Of a stretch of 64,000 bases of DNA, positions 45,621 to 54,387 are shown in pieces. The DNA is from JBBATK01 sp044228685 (GTDB taxonomy: Bacteria > Bacteroidota > Ignavibacteria > Kapaibacteriales > NICIL-2), in NCBI GenBank assembly GCA_044228685.1, contig JBGAUL010000011.1, positions 1-64,000 on the forward strand, given 5' to 3'. A program made the position numbers and the translations under genes. Numbering within the stretch: the first letter of the stretch is position 1; the number at the start of each line of letters is the position of its first letter. The notes below the pieces were generated by a model. The model had not been told where the DNA came from, ran no database searches, and was given only the letters and a program-made list of their open reading frames with translations.

Positions 45621-46013
45621 ATGAAGGCTAAAGAATTTGCTCGCCACATTGCACCTCTGGGTGATGACCTAGAAGGACGTGAGCTTGAGGTACACGAGAA
45701 CATTGGATCAAAACTCAATTCCCTGAGTTCGTCTAAACCAACGCGTGCGCTTCGCAATCTGTTGATGAATGTTAAGACCTTGTACGACATTCTTCGCGAT
45801 CGTGAATTCCGTATCCGCCTCTCATCAAAAGCAATTGTCGTCGCTGCACTAGCCTACTTCATTTTGCCCTTTGATTCTATTCCCGATTACATTCCTTTTG
45901 TTGGCTACATAGATGACGGAATGGTGATCGGCTATGTGGTTAAAACTCTTGCCAAAGAAATACGCGAGTATCACATCTTCCGACGCGAACGACTCGAAGC
46001 TCTGAGCGCTTAG
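45621..46013 (+). CDS. DUF1232 (YkvA-like) protein
   Basis: This 130-residue protein has the DUF1232 core at about 75-108: LAYFILPFDSIPDYIPFVGYIDD, a short hydrophobic hairpin characteristic of the YkvA family. The N-terminal half is charged and helical. The family is widespread in bacteria, membrane-associated by prediction, and has no established function. It lies 56 bases after the DUF3098 gene in the same direction and ends tail to tail with rsmI. Confidence 0.85.
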   Translation: MKAKEFARHIAPLGDDLEGRELEVHENIGSKLNSLSSSKPTRALRNLLMNVKTLYDILRDREFRIRLSSKAIVVAALAYFILPFDSIPDYIPFVGYIDDGMVIGYVVKTLAKEIREYHIFRRERLEALSA

Positions 46014-46154
46014 TACATCTCCTCCCTGTGTCATAAGACCGTCGCCGAGCAACCGTCCTCACTCTCTACTAATCCACTTATGCACTCATGCATTGACTTC
46101 GTGCGCTCCATTCTCGAGTGCGTAGACATTGTGTAAGCAACGACATTTAAAAAC

Positions 46155-46180
46155 AAAAGCCAATCGTGTGATTGGCTTTT
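46155..46180 (-). terminator. terminator of rsmI
   Basis: AAAAGCCAATC pairs perfectly with GATTGGCTTTT (11 bp) around a 4-base loop. On the minus strand it is followed by TGTTTTTAAATG. It lies 37 bases after the rsmI stop. Confidence 0.75.
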
Positions 46181-46217
46181 GAATAGATCGATGGTGTGCT
46201 GGAGCACAGCGTAGTTC

Positions 46218-47882
46218 TTACCAGCGACGACGCTTTGGTGGTTGATCGTTGCCATATCCAAAGGAATTGCCGTCGCGACGATTTCCTTCATTGGGGTTTG
46301 GGCGACCGAAGTTGCGGTTTGGACGAGGTCCGCGATTGAATCCCGGACGCTTGTTGTAACCATTACCTTCACGCATTGCGTTTTGGTCGAAGCGTGAATA
46401 GTTTGCTCCTTCACGATTACCAAAGTTCTCGCGACGATCGTAGCTCTCGTCGTAGAAGCTGTTTGTGCTTTCTGCTTGATTGGTAGCCGGTTGTTGCTCT
46501 TCACGAATTGCATTTGGTGGTGCTTCACGATCATCGCGGAAGCCCGGACGATAGCGACCATTATTGCGATTGTTTCTGTAACCGTTGTTGTTTGAGCGAC
46601 GATTGTTGCCTTGGTTATCCTGACGATTGTTGCCGTGTGAACGGTAGCCTCCGCCATTGTTTGGTGGAACGCCTTCAGCGCGAGGTCCATCGTAGCGTGG
46701 TTGCTCCGGACGTGGTGCATCGCCATCGCGAGGAGGACGATCGCCGTTTTGGAATCGACGGTTGTTGTTGTTGTTATTATTATCCCAGCGACGCTTGTTG
46801 TTCCAACGACGTGGGCCATTATTGTTCCAGCCTCCGCCGCGTTCACGATAGCCATCACGACCACCATGTTCGCGTTGCGGTTCGCGTTGTTCTTCACCTG
46901 CTTCGCCGCCTTCGAACATTTGCTCAGCATCGCCTAAAACACTGACCGGCTCATAATCATCGATGCTAATTGGACGTGGTGCATCGTCATCGGATTCCGG
47001 AACCGGAATGGCTGTAACGACTTCTTCCAGCGGATCAGCGTCGGTAGATGCACGGATCAAACGTCGAACTGCAGGACGCTGTTGTTGCTCTGTTGAGTCT
47101 TCTTCTCTCTGTGCGCTCTGCTCCTGTGTTGCAGTGCTAGCTTGAACACGTTGCTCAGCATAGACTTCGACATCATCAAACACTTCAGAAGAACCTTCAA
47201 TGACGATTACGTATTCGCCGCGGAATTTGTGCTCTTCAAAATGGGCTTCCAATTGCTTCAATGAACCGTATTGATGTGCCTCCGAACTCATGGTGAGGTT
47301 GCAACCAACATAGGCTTGACGATCCGGCATTACTTCAGCGAGAGCAGCGAGTATGGTCTTGAGACGATATGGTGTATCCATCAAGACAATTGTTCTATTC
47401 TCACGAGCAAGCTTGCGGATCTCGCGATCACGCTCTTCGTTTTTGCGGCTCAGAAAACCTGCATAGATGAACTGACGTGTATTAAAAGTGCTACGTACGA
47501 GTGCGGTGAGCACGCTCGATGCACCGGGTAATACGCGCACATCAATGTTGTACTTAACAGCAGCTTTGACCAGGATATCACCTGGATCTGCCAACAGTGG
47601 TGTACCTGCATCGCTGATGAGCGCAAGTTTCTTTCCTGCTGTTAAGAGCTTCATGCATTCGACGCTTGATTCAGTGTCATTGTGCTCATTAAGCTCAATA
47701 ATCTCCTTCTCCATGTCGTAGTGCTTTAACAAGCGAATCGCCTCTTTTGACTCTTCGCAAACGACAACGTCTGATTCTTTGAGTGCTTCAAGCGCTCTCA
47801 GCGTAATGTCGCTATAGTTGCCGATCGGCGTCGCAACGACCGATAATGTTCCGGCTGCCTTGGGTGTGGCAGATTTTTTCAT
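46218..47882 (-). CDS. rsmI: 16S rRNA 2'-O-methyltransferase RsmI with a long disordered tail
   Basis: RsmI methylates the 2'-OH of C1402 in 16S rRNA with SAM. Residues 1-232 are the complete tetrapyrrole-methylase-type domain (ATPIGNYSDITLRAL, LISDAGTPLLADPG, LPGASSVLTAL). Residues 233-335 are an acidic, Gln-rich linker. Residues 336-554 are low complexity, rich in Asn, Arg and Gly, with a run of seven Asn near 368-374 and many Arg-Gly or Asn-Arg pairs. Normal RsmI has about 230-290 residues. The tail looks like an RGG-type RNA-binding disordered region, a reading from composition only. Its reading frame is kept throughout. Confidence 0.9.
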   Translation of the reverse strand: MKKSATPKAAGTLSVVATPIGNYSDITLRALEALKESDVVVCEESKEAIRLLKHYDMEKEIIELNEHNDTESSVECMKLLTAGKKLALISDAGTPLLADPGDILVKAAVKYNIDVRVLPGASSVLTALVRSTFNTRQFIYAGFLSRKNEERDREIRKLARENRTIVLMDTPYRLKTILAALAEVMPDRQAYVGCNLTMSSEAHQYGSLKQLEAHFEEHKFRGEYVIVIEGSSEVFDDVEVYAEQRVQASTATQEQSAQREEDSTEQQQRPAVRRLIRASTDADPLEEVVTAIPVPESDDDAPRPISIDDYEPVSVLGDAEQMFEGGEAGEEQREPQREHGGRDGYRERGGGWNNNGPRRWNNKRRWDNNNNNNNRRFQNGDRPPRDGDAPRPEQPRYDGPRAEGVPPNNGGGYRSHGNNRQDNQGNNRRSNNNGYRNNRNNGRYRPGFRDDREAPPNAIREEQQPATNQAESTNSFYDESYDRRENFGNREGANYSRFDQNAMREGNGYNKRPGFNRGPRPNRNFGRPNPNEGNRRDGNSFGYGNDQPPKRRRW

Positions 47883-48975
47883 ATAAAAACTGTGAGGTAT
47901 ATGTGTGTGGATGTATTAATCTTTTTGTCTGTTGTTGTAGCTGCTACAGTACCAAAGCTTAGTGAATACGGTACAGCTTCACCTATTATTCTTCTTCTCT
48001 TCACCCTTTTTGAGTATTGACCTTGAAAGTTGCTTCTCAAAATTCTTGACTTGCGATTCCAATCATGACTATTCTAATTCTTTCCGAAGCGGTCACATGC
48101 GCTGCTTAAACCGGCTCTGACTTTTTTGAAGTGCCTCTCTGTTCCAGCGTCTGCTAGTTTGGTCTAGTCTCAGCTAGTCTTTACTGCACCTTGCAATGCA
48201 TGCTTTCTGGATTTCATTAGCATCACTCATGATCACTCATGGAAGCCTTTACAGATTCCCGATGCTACCGTCAATTGATTCTGCACTCTCCGTGTGCTGA
48301 CTTTTGTGTGGATAATCACACCCTATTTTCTTCTCTACACTGAAGCCAATGGCAATTGTTACCGTGTACTATCTAGTACCGAATCGTCGTCATTTCTAGC
48401 TGTTCATGCCCTTAATGAAGTCAGATTCTGACCAACGATGTGCTTAGCTATCCGAGGTGGAAAGCGGTAGATTACCCCTTGAACTTCGAGAACTAACTAC
48501 GAACTGCAAACTTGGAAATGAGCGTGTGACTCATCAGTCCAACGCTGTCAATTCATTTGAGCGAATTGAAGCTCCTTCACCTTCCATTATCAAACCTACA
48601 GTGCTGCTGTCTGAGGCATGGAAGTCCGCCGTTCATGTTGTACATCTTGTATCAACCTTCCGGCACTGAGAGACAGATCAAAGTTACAACATCAAACTAC
48701 AATCTCCAACAAAAACACGATGTTGTTTGTTCGGTTACAAATCGGAGTTTATTAACTCAATACCTCATTGACCAATTTCATCACTACATCAGTATCAGCT
48801 ATGAGAGCATCCTCTTCTCAACATGTACTCGGGTTGTCACGAATAAAATCTATCGACGAGGACTAGGCAGGTACTTGGTGATTCTCGTGGTGTCGGCGTT
48901 ATGAAAGATTCAGACTTTCAGCTCAACGCGCTGCATTTCTGTTGCAATATACGAATAAGGGAGCTTAGAAAAACG
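47883..48975. other. gene-free interval with short repeats, about 1.1 kb
   Basis: No convincing gene on either strand; the short open frames at 48457-48904 have no protein-like composition. Visible structure: CTAGT[C/T]T at 48154, 48164 and 48174, spaced exactly 10 bases; ATCACTCATG twice in tandem (48222-48241); and a perfect DnaA-box sequence TGTGGATAA (48307-48315) inside the inverted repeat GTGTG/CACAC. All other gaps in this window are under about 230 bases, so this one stands out. Confidence 0.5.
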
Positions 48976-49004
48976 AACAGCCATCCGAGAGACGGATGGC
49001 TGTT
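48976..49004 (-). terminator. terminator of the TlpA/redoxin operon
   Basis: AACAGCCATCCG pairs with CGGATGGCTGTT (12 bp) around a 5-base loop. On the minus strand it is followed by CGTTTTTC. It lies 26 bases after the redoxin stop. Confidence 0.8.
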
Positions 49005-49030
49005 GAAAATATTTGCTGTTGGTGTGAGAC

Positions 49031-49636
49031 TTACTTCTTTGCCCACTTGATACTACAACCTACTGCCTTAACAAAATCTGGACTCGGCATGCTTCCCTTG
49101 TTCAGCGACGAGATAGCGTTTGCAACATAGTGTTCCTTTGCTGCCTTTTCGTCGTCTGCATTGTCGTCGATAGCTCCGATGTAGCGAACAACGAATGAGT
49201 TACCGCTTTTCTGAACAAGAAAGACGTGTGGTGTACGTGTTGCACCGAATGCCTTTGCTACATCTTGACTTGGATCGATGAGATATGGGAAAGGAAAACC
49301 CTTGTCATGTGCACGTGTAATCATGTTGCCCCATGAATCCTCAGGAACAGTCGTTGTGTCATTTGGATTGATTGCAATAACAGGATAACCGGCTTCCGCA
49401 TATGTCTTGTGAAGCGCGATAATACGGTCTTCGTATGCCTTTGCATAAGGACAGTGATTGCATGTAAAGACAATGATGTATCCCTTAACGTTTGGATTGC
49501 TATTGAGCGAAACCATGCGTCCGTCGATGTTCTTCAAGTTAAAATCTTGAACGACGTCTCCGACCTTATAACCACCTGCCATTGCGTGAACAGTGGCAAG
49601 TACAAGTACCAAGACTACTGCAATTTTATTCTTCAT
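49031..49636 (-). CDS. exported redoxin-domain protein
   Basis: The Met of MKNKIAVVLVLVLA is chosen as start because it gives a clean signal peptide (about 21 residues, to Ala-Met-Ala-Gly); an upstream ATG adds 12 residues. The mature 180 residues are a thioredoxin-fold AhpC/TSA-like domain: VGDVVQDFNLKNIDGRMVSL, then FTCNHCPYAKAYE with a CxxC-type pair, and GATRTPHVFLV. Proteins of this kind are periplasmic thiol peroxidase or reductase candidates of unknown substrate. Its start overlaps the TlpA-like gene by 11 bases. Confidence 0.85.
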   Translation of the reverse strand: MKNKIAVVLVLVLATVHAMAGGYKVGDVVQDFNLKNIDGRMVSLNSNPNVKGYIIVFTCNHCPYAKAYEDRIIALHKTYAEAGYPVIAINPNDTTTVPEDSWGNMITRAHDKGFPFPYLIDPSQDVAKAFGATRTPHVFLVQKSGNSFVVRYIGAIDDNADDEKAAKEHYVANAISSLNKGSMPSPDFVKAVGCSIKWAKK

Positions 49637-50207
49637 GTCGTGAATTGAATGATGATGAAACAAGCTTCTCAAGTTCTGTTTGGGTCAGTTCACCCTCGTG
49701 AAAGATACGAAAGTGCGCTGCGTTGTTGATGATAAGGGTCGCGGGTATCGAGCCGGACCATTCTTTACTGACGGAATCGATCCAGTCTGAGACCTTATGG
49801 TCTGAAAATAGAACCACTTGCGGCCGTATATGCTTGGCAGCGACGAAGCTGCGGAGCTTGGATTGTAAGTCTTTGACAAAATCTAAACTGACAAGCACTA
49901 CTCTCACCTTCTGTGAACTTTTGGCCAGACTACTATCAAAAGCCAGAAAAGCGGGCATCTCCTCGACACATGGCTTACACCAGGTTGCCCAGAAATTTAT
50001 CACATAGGTCGTATCACTCTGTTTCTGTAGCAATTGCTTGTTCAACATGGCAAAATCCCACTGCTCAATGTGATCGGCAGAACTTTGAGCTTTGGTTGAA
50101 ACCATGAGTGATAGAAGCGTCATGACGACAAGTGACCATCGCAAAGCATCGCGAAAATGCTCTGAGGATGCGCCAATGAATTTGAAGCGGGTATTTTGCA
50201 TGTTCAC
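49626..50207 (-). CDS. TlpA-like exported thioredoxin
   Basis: This 193-residue protein has a membrane anchor or signal near 24-40. The thioredoxin-fold domain holds the active site WCKPC (Cys77 and Cys80) in NFWATWCKPCVEEMP, and the cis-Pro region is GSIPATLII. TlpA/ResA proteins reduce disulfides in the periplasm, for instance in cytochrome c maturation. It is immediately upstream of the redoxin gene with overlapping ends, so the two probably form a small periplasmic redox pair. Its start is back to back with the queA-like gene, 23 bases apart. Confidence 0.85.
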   Translation of the reverse strand: MNMQNTRFKFIGASSEHFRDALRWSLVVMTLLSLMVSTKAQSSADHIEQWDFAMLNKQLLQKQSDTTYVINFWATWCKPCVEEMPAFLAFDSSLAKSSQKVRVVLVSLDFVKDLQSKLRSFVAAKHIRPQVVLFSDHKVSDWIDSVSKEWSGSIPATLIINNAAHFRIFHEGELTQTELEKLVSSSFNSRHEE

Positions 50208-50230
50208 GTAGACGAATGAGTAGAGAATTT

Positions 50231-51448
50231 ATGAAGAATTGGTCGCGTACTGATTATCACTACCACCTCCCCGATGAACGAATCGCTCGCTTTCCCCTCC
50301 AGGAACGCGATTCGTCGCGATTGTTGGTAGCCGATGTCAATGACCAGTCGCTCGAACACTCTCAAGTGCACGACCTGCTCAGGCATCTTCCAAAGAACTG
50401 CATCATAGTACTGAACAACTCAAAGGTCATACCCGCGCGCATCCACATGATGAAGGAAAGCGGTGCGGCCATAGAGCTCTTGCTACTCGAACCAGCCAAC
50501 GACATTTCGGCAAATCAAAGTCTTCAAAGCAATTCCCCCGTTCGTTGGAACTGTATGATTGGCGGAAAGAAAGTTGTTGAAGGGATGCAGCTCATCAATT
50601 CTCAATCAAATCATGCTCTTCGCGCCGTCGTTGTTAGTCGACACGAGAAACAAGGTGTGATTGAATTTCAATGGGACGAAGAGATTGTATTTGCAGATAT
50701 TCTACACGCCATTGGCAAAGCGCCACTGCCGCCATATATGCATCGCGAAGCCGAAGAACTTGATAATGAACGATACCAAACGGTGTTTGCACGCGAAGAT
50801 GGATCGGTTGCCGCGCCAACCGCGGGATTGCATCTTAGCGAAGGATTGTTGAATGATTTTCGTTCTGCCGGACATACAGTGCTTGAGTTGACGCTGCACG
50901 TGGGACTCGGGACGTTCTCCCCCATGAACGCCGACGACATCCGCGACCACGACATGCACCTTGAAAAAGCATCCTTCGATCGTCCTTTCATTGAAGCCCT
51001 GCTCTCACAACTTCGCAGCGGCAATGATAATGTGCTGTGCATCGGAACAACGTCTCTGCGCTGCCTGGAGTCGATGTATTGGCTAGCCTACTCACTCAAC
51101 GGGAACGATGTCCAGGTGCTTCCACGCGAACTACTTGTCGATCAGTGGGTTTGGACATCACAAACAAAACAGCTCTCTGCAATCGACGCTCTCGATGTGC
51201 TCTTGAGTTATATGCAAACACATGAGCTCGAACGCTTGAACTTTTCAACTCGATTGATGATTGGTCCGGGATATTCGTTTCAACTTTGCAGACACCTTCT
51301 CACGAATTTCCATCAGCCGGACAGTACACTTCTCGTCTTGGTGAGCGCTTTTTGTGGGATTGATTTTCGTCGGAAGTTATATGATGAGGCTCTAGCGCAG
51401 GACTACCGTTTTCTTAGTTATGGCGACGCAATGTTGTTGCTTCGCTGA
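50231..51448 (+). CDS. queA: QueA-family SAM:tRNA ribosyltransferase-isomerase
   Basis: QueA builds the epoxyqueuosine precursor in tRNA wobble modification. The Met at 50231 (MKNWSRTDYHYHLP) is preferred to the ATG at 50216. The protein has about 405 residues, longer than the usual 340-360. Shared motifs are LPDERIARFPLQERDSSRLL, LNNSKVIPARI, GSVAAPTAGLHLSEGLL, LTLHVGLGTFSP and LTNFHQPDSTLLVLVSAF. The wording 'NFHQPDSTLLVLVSAF' and the extra middle segment resemble the second QueA-like paralogue found in Bacteroidota, so the precise role is not certain. It overlaps the convergent YbbR-like gene by 35 bases. Confidence 0.85.
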   Translation: MKNWSRTDYHYHLPDERIARFPLQERDSSRLLVADVNDQSLEHSQVHDLLRHLPKNCIIVLNNSKVIPARIHMMKESGAAIELLLLEPANDISANQSLQSNSPVRWNCMIGGKKVVEGMQLINSQSNHALRAVVVSRHEKQGVIEFQWDEEIVFADILHAIGKAPLPPYMHREAEELDNERYQTVFAREDGSVAAPTAGLHLSEGLLNDFRSAGHTVLELTLHVGLGTFSPMNADDIRDHDMHLEKASFDRPFIEALLSQLRSGNDNVLCIGTTSLRCLESMYWLAYSLNGNDVQVLPRELLVDQWVWTSQTKQLSAIDALDVLLSYMQTHELERLNFSTRLMIGPGYSFQLCRHLLTNFHQPDSTLLVLVSAFCGIDFRRKLYDEALAQDYRFLSYGDAMLLLR

Positions 51449-52382
51449 TTTCTGATCGACGAGTAATGCGCTGATAATGGCTCAGCTCCGGCGGTTGTAT
51501 ACTGAGAACGCGAAGTGGGATATTGGAACGAATCTGCGGAACAACAGTACCGGTTGTATCGCGTAGCAATTGTGAGTACTCAACTGTTGCGTGAATATCA
51601 TCTCTTCCAAGTTGTTCCAGTTGCTCGATTCCTCCTCGTACATAGACAGAAATGCTCGTCGGATGAATGATCTGATTAAAGTTAGCCGGCGCGCCAATGA
51701 CTTGTACCGGAATATCATTCACACGCATTTCCGCGCTGCGTTGGATATCTACCTCATACATCGCATTCGTCGGTTCGACTTGAAGAATGGCCGACAGAGA
51801 ATCGTTCATAGCAACTCGTCCGCTTGCTTTTTCTCGTAAGTCGTGCAAGCTCAAAGCCGAGGTTTTCCATTGACGTATGTTGTTGAGCAGTGCGACGTTG
51901 CCGCGGAGTGTGACGGAATCAGGCCAGAGATGCACAGAGCCGATTTGCATACGACCCGGTGCAGCTTGAATTTGAATTGCAGATACCAAGGGCACTCTCT
52001 TCTCGCCAACCGTTCCCATTTGTACGGTCAGCGCATTGCTCAGCACTTCAATCACTGTGATAGGAACCGAACAGCGAAAGCCCTGCAACAGCTCGGTTGT
52101 GCTCACGGTCGCTTGCGAACTGTGTTTGGACGACAGATCTACTACACAATGCAAATCAGCACTGAAGTACAACACATTGAGTAGATGCCAGCCGGTGGAA
52201 CGAATTTTCATCGCTACACTACGTGGCACTTCGGTTTCAATGCTGTGATTGTCGGGAAGGATGTATTCAACTCGAACCGGCGTGACGACTTCATAACTGG
52301 CTTTCAGACTCACAAAAGTCCACAGCGCCACTGCTAACACAGTAGAGAAAATCGCCGTCCGTATGGAAAATCCGGTTGTCAT
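51414..52382 (-). CDS. YbbR-domain-like membrane-anchored protein
   Basis: This 322-residue protein has an N-terminal membrane helix (about 7-27) followed by beta-rich repeats of about 80 residues. Each contains strands ending in phrases such as VEYILPDNHSIE, VPLVSAIQIQAAPG and VPQIRSNIPLRV. This resembles YbbR/CdaR proteins, which regulate the diadenylate cyclase CdaA, but no cdaA gene is in the window. Alternatively it is an unrelated anchored beta protein. Its 3' end is read on the opposite strand of queA for 35 bases. Confidence 0.6.
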   Translation of the reverse strand: MTTGFSIRTAIFSTVLAVALWTFVSLKASYEVVTPVRVEYILPDNHSIETEVPRSVAMKIRSTGWHLLNVLYFSADLHCVVDLSSKHSSQATVSTTELLQGFRCSVPITVIEVLSNALTVQMGTVGEKRVPLVSAIQIQAAPGRMQIGSVHLWPDSVTLRGNVALLNNIRQWKTSALSLHDLREKASGRVAMNDSLSAILQVEPTNAMYEVDIQRSAEMRVNDIPVQVIGAPANFNQIIHPTSISVYVRGGIEQLEQLGRDDIHATVEYSQLLRDTTGTVVPQIRSNIPLRVLSIQPPELSHYQRITRRSEISEATTLRRHN

Positions 52383-52415
52383 GAATTACAAATACACCCC
52401 AATGAAAGCCGAGGT

Positions 52416-53312
52416 TTAGGAAACTGTTGAACGTCGCACCAAGTACTCAAACAAAGCCTTGTCGAAAGGCGTTGCTGTACTGATCTGAATAAAGTCAACA
52501 TTCAAATGAAAACACTCGCGTTTGAGCGAGCTGATAAAATCTTTCATCGCCGTTTTATAGGCCTGCTGAATCTGAAATGGCTGCGTGATCATTTCCTCGC
52601 CTGATTCCATGTCACGAAAATTTGCAGCCCAACCAAAATCGAAATCGAGCTCGCGAGGATCAAGAATCTGCATCACCAGCACATCGTGCTTCTGATGTCG
52701 AAAGTGCTTGAGAGCTGCAGAGATCGAAGCAGGATCATCGAAGAAGTCGCTGAGAATAATTACAAGACTACGACGCGAGATGCGCTCAGCCAATCGATGC
52801 AAGGCCGTCGCTGTTCCACTTGTGGAAGCCGGTTTGGTTGAATCAAGTGTTTGCAGAATCTCTTGTAAGTACGAGATCTTTGCTCGAGGCGGTAAGTACT
52901 TGCGAACGTCGTTGTCGTAGAGCGCAAGACCGGCCGCATCCTTCTGCTTCATAATGAGCAGAGATAAAGCAGCGGCGAGATAGGATGCGTATTGGAACTT
53001 GGTCAAGTTGCCTTCTGATGCAAAACCCATGGACGCGGAACTGTCGACGGCGATCACGGAGCGGAGATTTGTTTCTTCCTCGAATTGCTTGACGTAGTAG
53101 CGATTGGTTCGAGAGTAGATTTTCCAGTCGATGTACTTGATTTCGTCGCCCGGACGATACTGACGGTGCTCGGCAAACTCCACGCTGAAACCGTGAAAGG
53201 GCGATCGATGGAGTCCGGTGATAAAGCCTTCGACCACTAGACGAGCCCTCAACTCGAGACTTTCGAGCTGAGCCACGACATTTGGCTGAAGATATTTCAA
53301 TGTTTGGTCCAT
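52416..53312 (-). CDS. DUF58 domain protein (VWA-like)
   Basis: This protein of about 298 residues starts at MDQTLKYLQPNVVAQLESLELRA, the usual DUF58 beginning; an upstream ATG at 53372 adds 20 unsupported residues. The DUF58 signature FAEHRQYRPGDEIKYIDWKIYSRTNRYYVKQFEEE is present. It is followed by a VWA-type domain with DSSASM as its metal site. In many bacteria DUF58 genes sit in an operon with a MoxR ATPase and act in assembly or stress functions; here it stands alone. Divergent from the methyltransferase gene. Confidence 0.9.
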   Translation of the reverse strand: MDQTLKYLQPNVVAQLESLELRARLVVEGFITGLHRSPFHGFSVEFAEHRQYRPGDEIKYIDWKIYSRTNRYYVKQFEEETNLRSVIAVDSSASMGFASEGNLTKFQYASYLAAALSLLIMKQKDAAGLALYDNDVRKYLPPRAKISYLQEILQTLDSTKPASTSGTATALHRLAERISRRSLVIILSDFFDDPASISAALKHFRHQKHDVLVMQILDPRELDFDFGWAANFRDMESGEEMITQPFQIQQAYKTAMKDFISSLKRECFHLNVDFIQISTATPFDKALFEYLVRRSTVS

Positions 53313-53387
53313 GTTCCCTTCACCTAATTCCGCTGCCTTAACGCATTGTGTACTGCGCAAGATAGCACGCACTCACTATTTTTGTGT

Positions 53388-54035
53388 ATGATCAACAATG
53401 ACGCTTCCTCGGTCGACCATAATTCGGCTGAGTATTGGTCGCAACGCTATCAGTCCGGCGACAATCCATGGGATCTGGGCAACGAGAGCGCTGTGTTTAG
53501 CTCTCTGCGACGCAGTCATCCCGATTTCAGTGTACATGCAGGACAGCATCTTAGTCTCTTGGTGCCTGGTTGTGGCTTCGGTCATGACGCTGTAGCCTTC
53601 GCGCAAGCAGGATTTGAAGTAACCGCGCTCGACTTTGCAGAAGAACCTTTGTTGTACTTGCAGGAGCACTGCGCCAGTGTTGGTGTACAGCTTCGGACCC
53701 TGCAACGCGATGTGTTCACTTTATCTTGGGACATGCCATCAAGTTTTGATCGCATTATCGAGTACACCTGCTACTGTGCTATTGATCCATCACGGCGTCA
53801 GGAGTACATCACGACTCTCGCTGAGGTGCTAAAACCCGGCGGCATCATGGCCGGTTTATTCTTCCCTATGGATGAGCTCGAGCGAACAGCTCCTCCGTTT
53901 ACGGTTCATGAAGACGAGATCAGGCACCAATGTGAATTAGCCGGATTAGTTCCCATGAGCTCAGAGTTGCCACGGGAGTCGCATCCTGCCAGAGCCGGAC
54001 GGGAACGACTGATGATTTTCAGAAAGAATGTTTGA
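53388..54035 (+). CDS. thiopurine S-methyltransferase-like SAM-dependent methyltransferase
   Basis: This 215-residue protein has a TPMT-family look: YWSQRYQSGDNPWDLGNES at the N-terminus, the SAM loop LVPGCGFGHDAVAFAQAGFEV, and RIIEYTCYCAIDPSRR. Members methylate thiols, thiopurines or oxyanions such as tellurite and selenite. The Met at 53388 is chosen because the 14 residues before it are unlike the family. A TATTTTTG element ends only 3 bases before it, so transcripts may be leaderless. First of a run of four plus-strand genes. Confidence 0.85.
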   Translation: MINNDASSVDHNSAEYWSQRYQSGDNPWDLGNESAVFSSLRRSHPDFSVHAGQHLSLLVPGCGFGHDAVAFAQAGFEVTALDFAEEPLLYLQEHCASVGVQLRTLQRDVFTLSWDMPSSFDRIIEYTCYCAIDPSRRQEYITTLAEVLKPGGIMAGLFFPMDELERTAPPFTVHEDEIRHQCELAGLVPMSSELPRESHPARAGRERLMIFRKNV

Positions 54036-54066
54036 GAGAATATCCATCTATAACTGACACAGACTG

Positions 54067-54387
54067 ATGATACCGACAATCGACGTAGCTACATTAAAAC
54101 AGAAATTTGCTAACAATGACGACTTCTTCTTGCTGGATGTGCGTCAACCACATGAGCATGAAGCCATTCGTATCCAAGATGGAGTGCTTATTCCATTAGG
54201 TGAACTTCCTGACCGCGTGCAGGAATTAGAAGCACATCGCAACAGAGACATCGTCGTGTACTGTCGCAGTGGCGCTCGCAGCGCGCAGGCAACATCCTTT
54301 CTGCATCAACTTGGTTATCGCTGCTTTAACTTGAGCGGCGGCATCCTATCGTGGTCAGCATCCTCAGGACAAGCGCATGAAGGCTGA
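54067..54387 (+). CDS. rhodanese-like sulfurtransferase
   Basis: This 106-residue single rhodanese domain has the active-site Cys66 in YCRSGARSAQ and the N-terminal DVRQPHEHEAIRI motif. It would carry sulfur as a persulfide in the cytoplasm. It lies 31 bases after the methyltransferase gene and overlaps the OsmC gene by 11 bases, so these genes are one transcript. The neighbouring methyltransferase and peroxidase suggest a role in sulfur or thiol detoxification, as an inference. Confidence 0.9.
   Translation: MIPTIDVATLKQKFANNDDFFLLDVRQPHEHEAIRIQDGVLIPLGELPDRVQELEAHRNRDIVVYCRSGARSAQATSFLHQLGYRCFNLSGGILSWSASSGQAHEG

Noticed and set aside
46031..46930. A 299-residue open frame on the minus strand, rich in Thr, Ala and Met, overlapping rsmI in another frame
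   Set aside because: It is a shadow of the repetitive Asn/Arg/Gly codons of the rsmI tail. The rsmI frame has an authentic methyltransferase domain, and the shadow has no domain.
48307..48315. Perfect DnaA box TGTGGATAA as evidence for a replication origin
   Set aside because: Only one perfect copy is present, no cluster and no dnaA, dnaN or gyrB nearby; a match is expected by chance about once per 130 kb.
48457..48904. Two plus-strand open frames of 70 and 115 codons in the gene-free interval
   Set aside because: Cys-, Ser- and Leu-rich random-looking composition, no start context, overlap of the two frames, and no recognisable motif.
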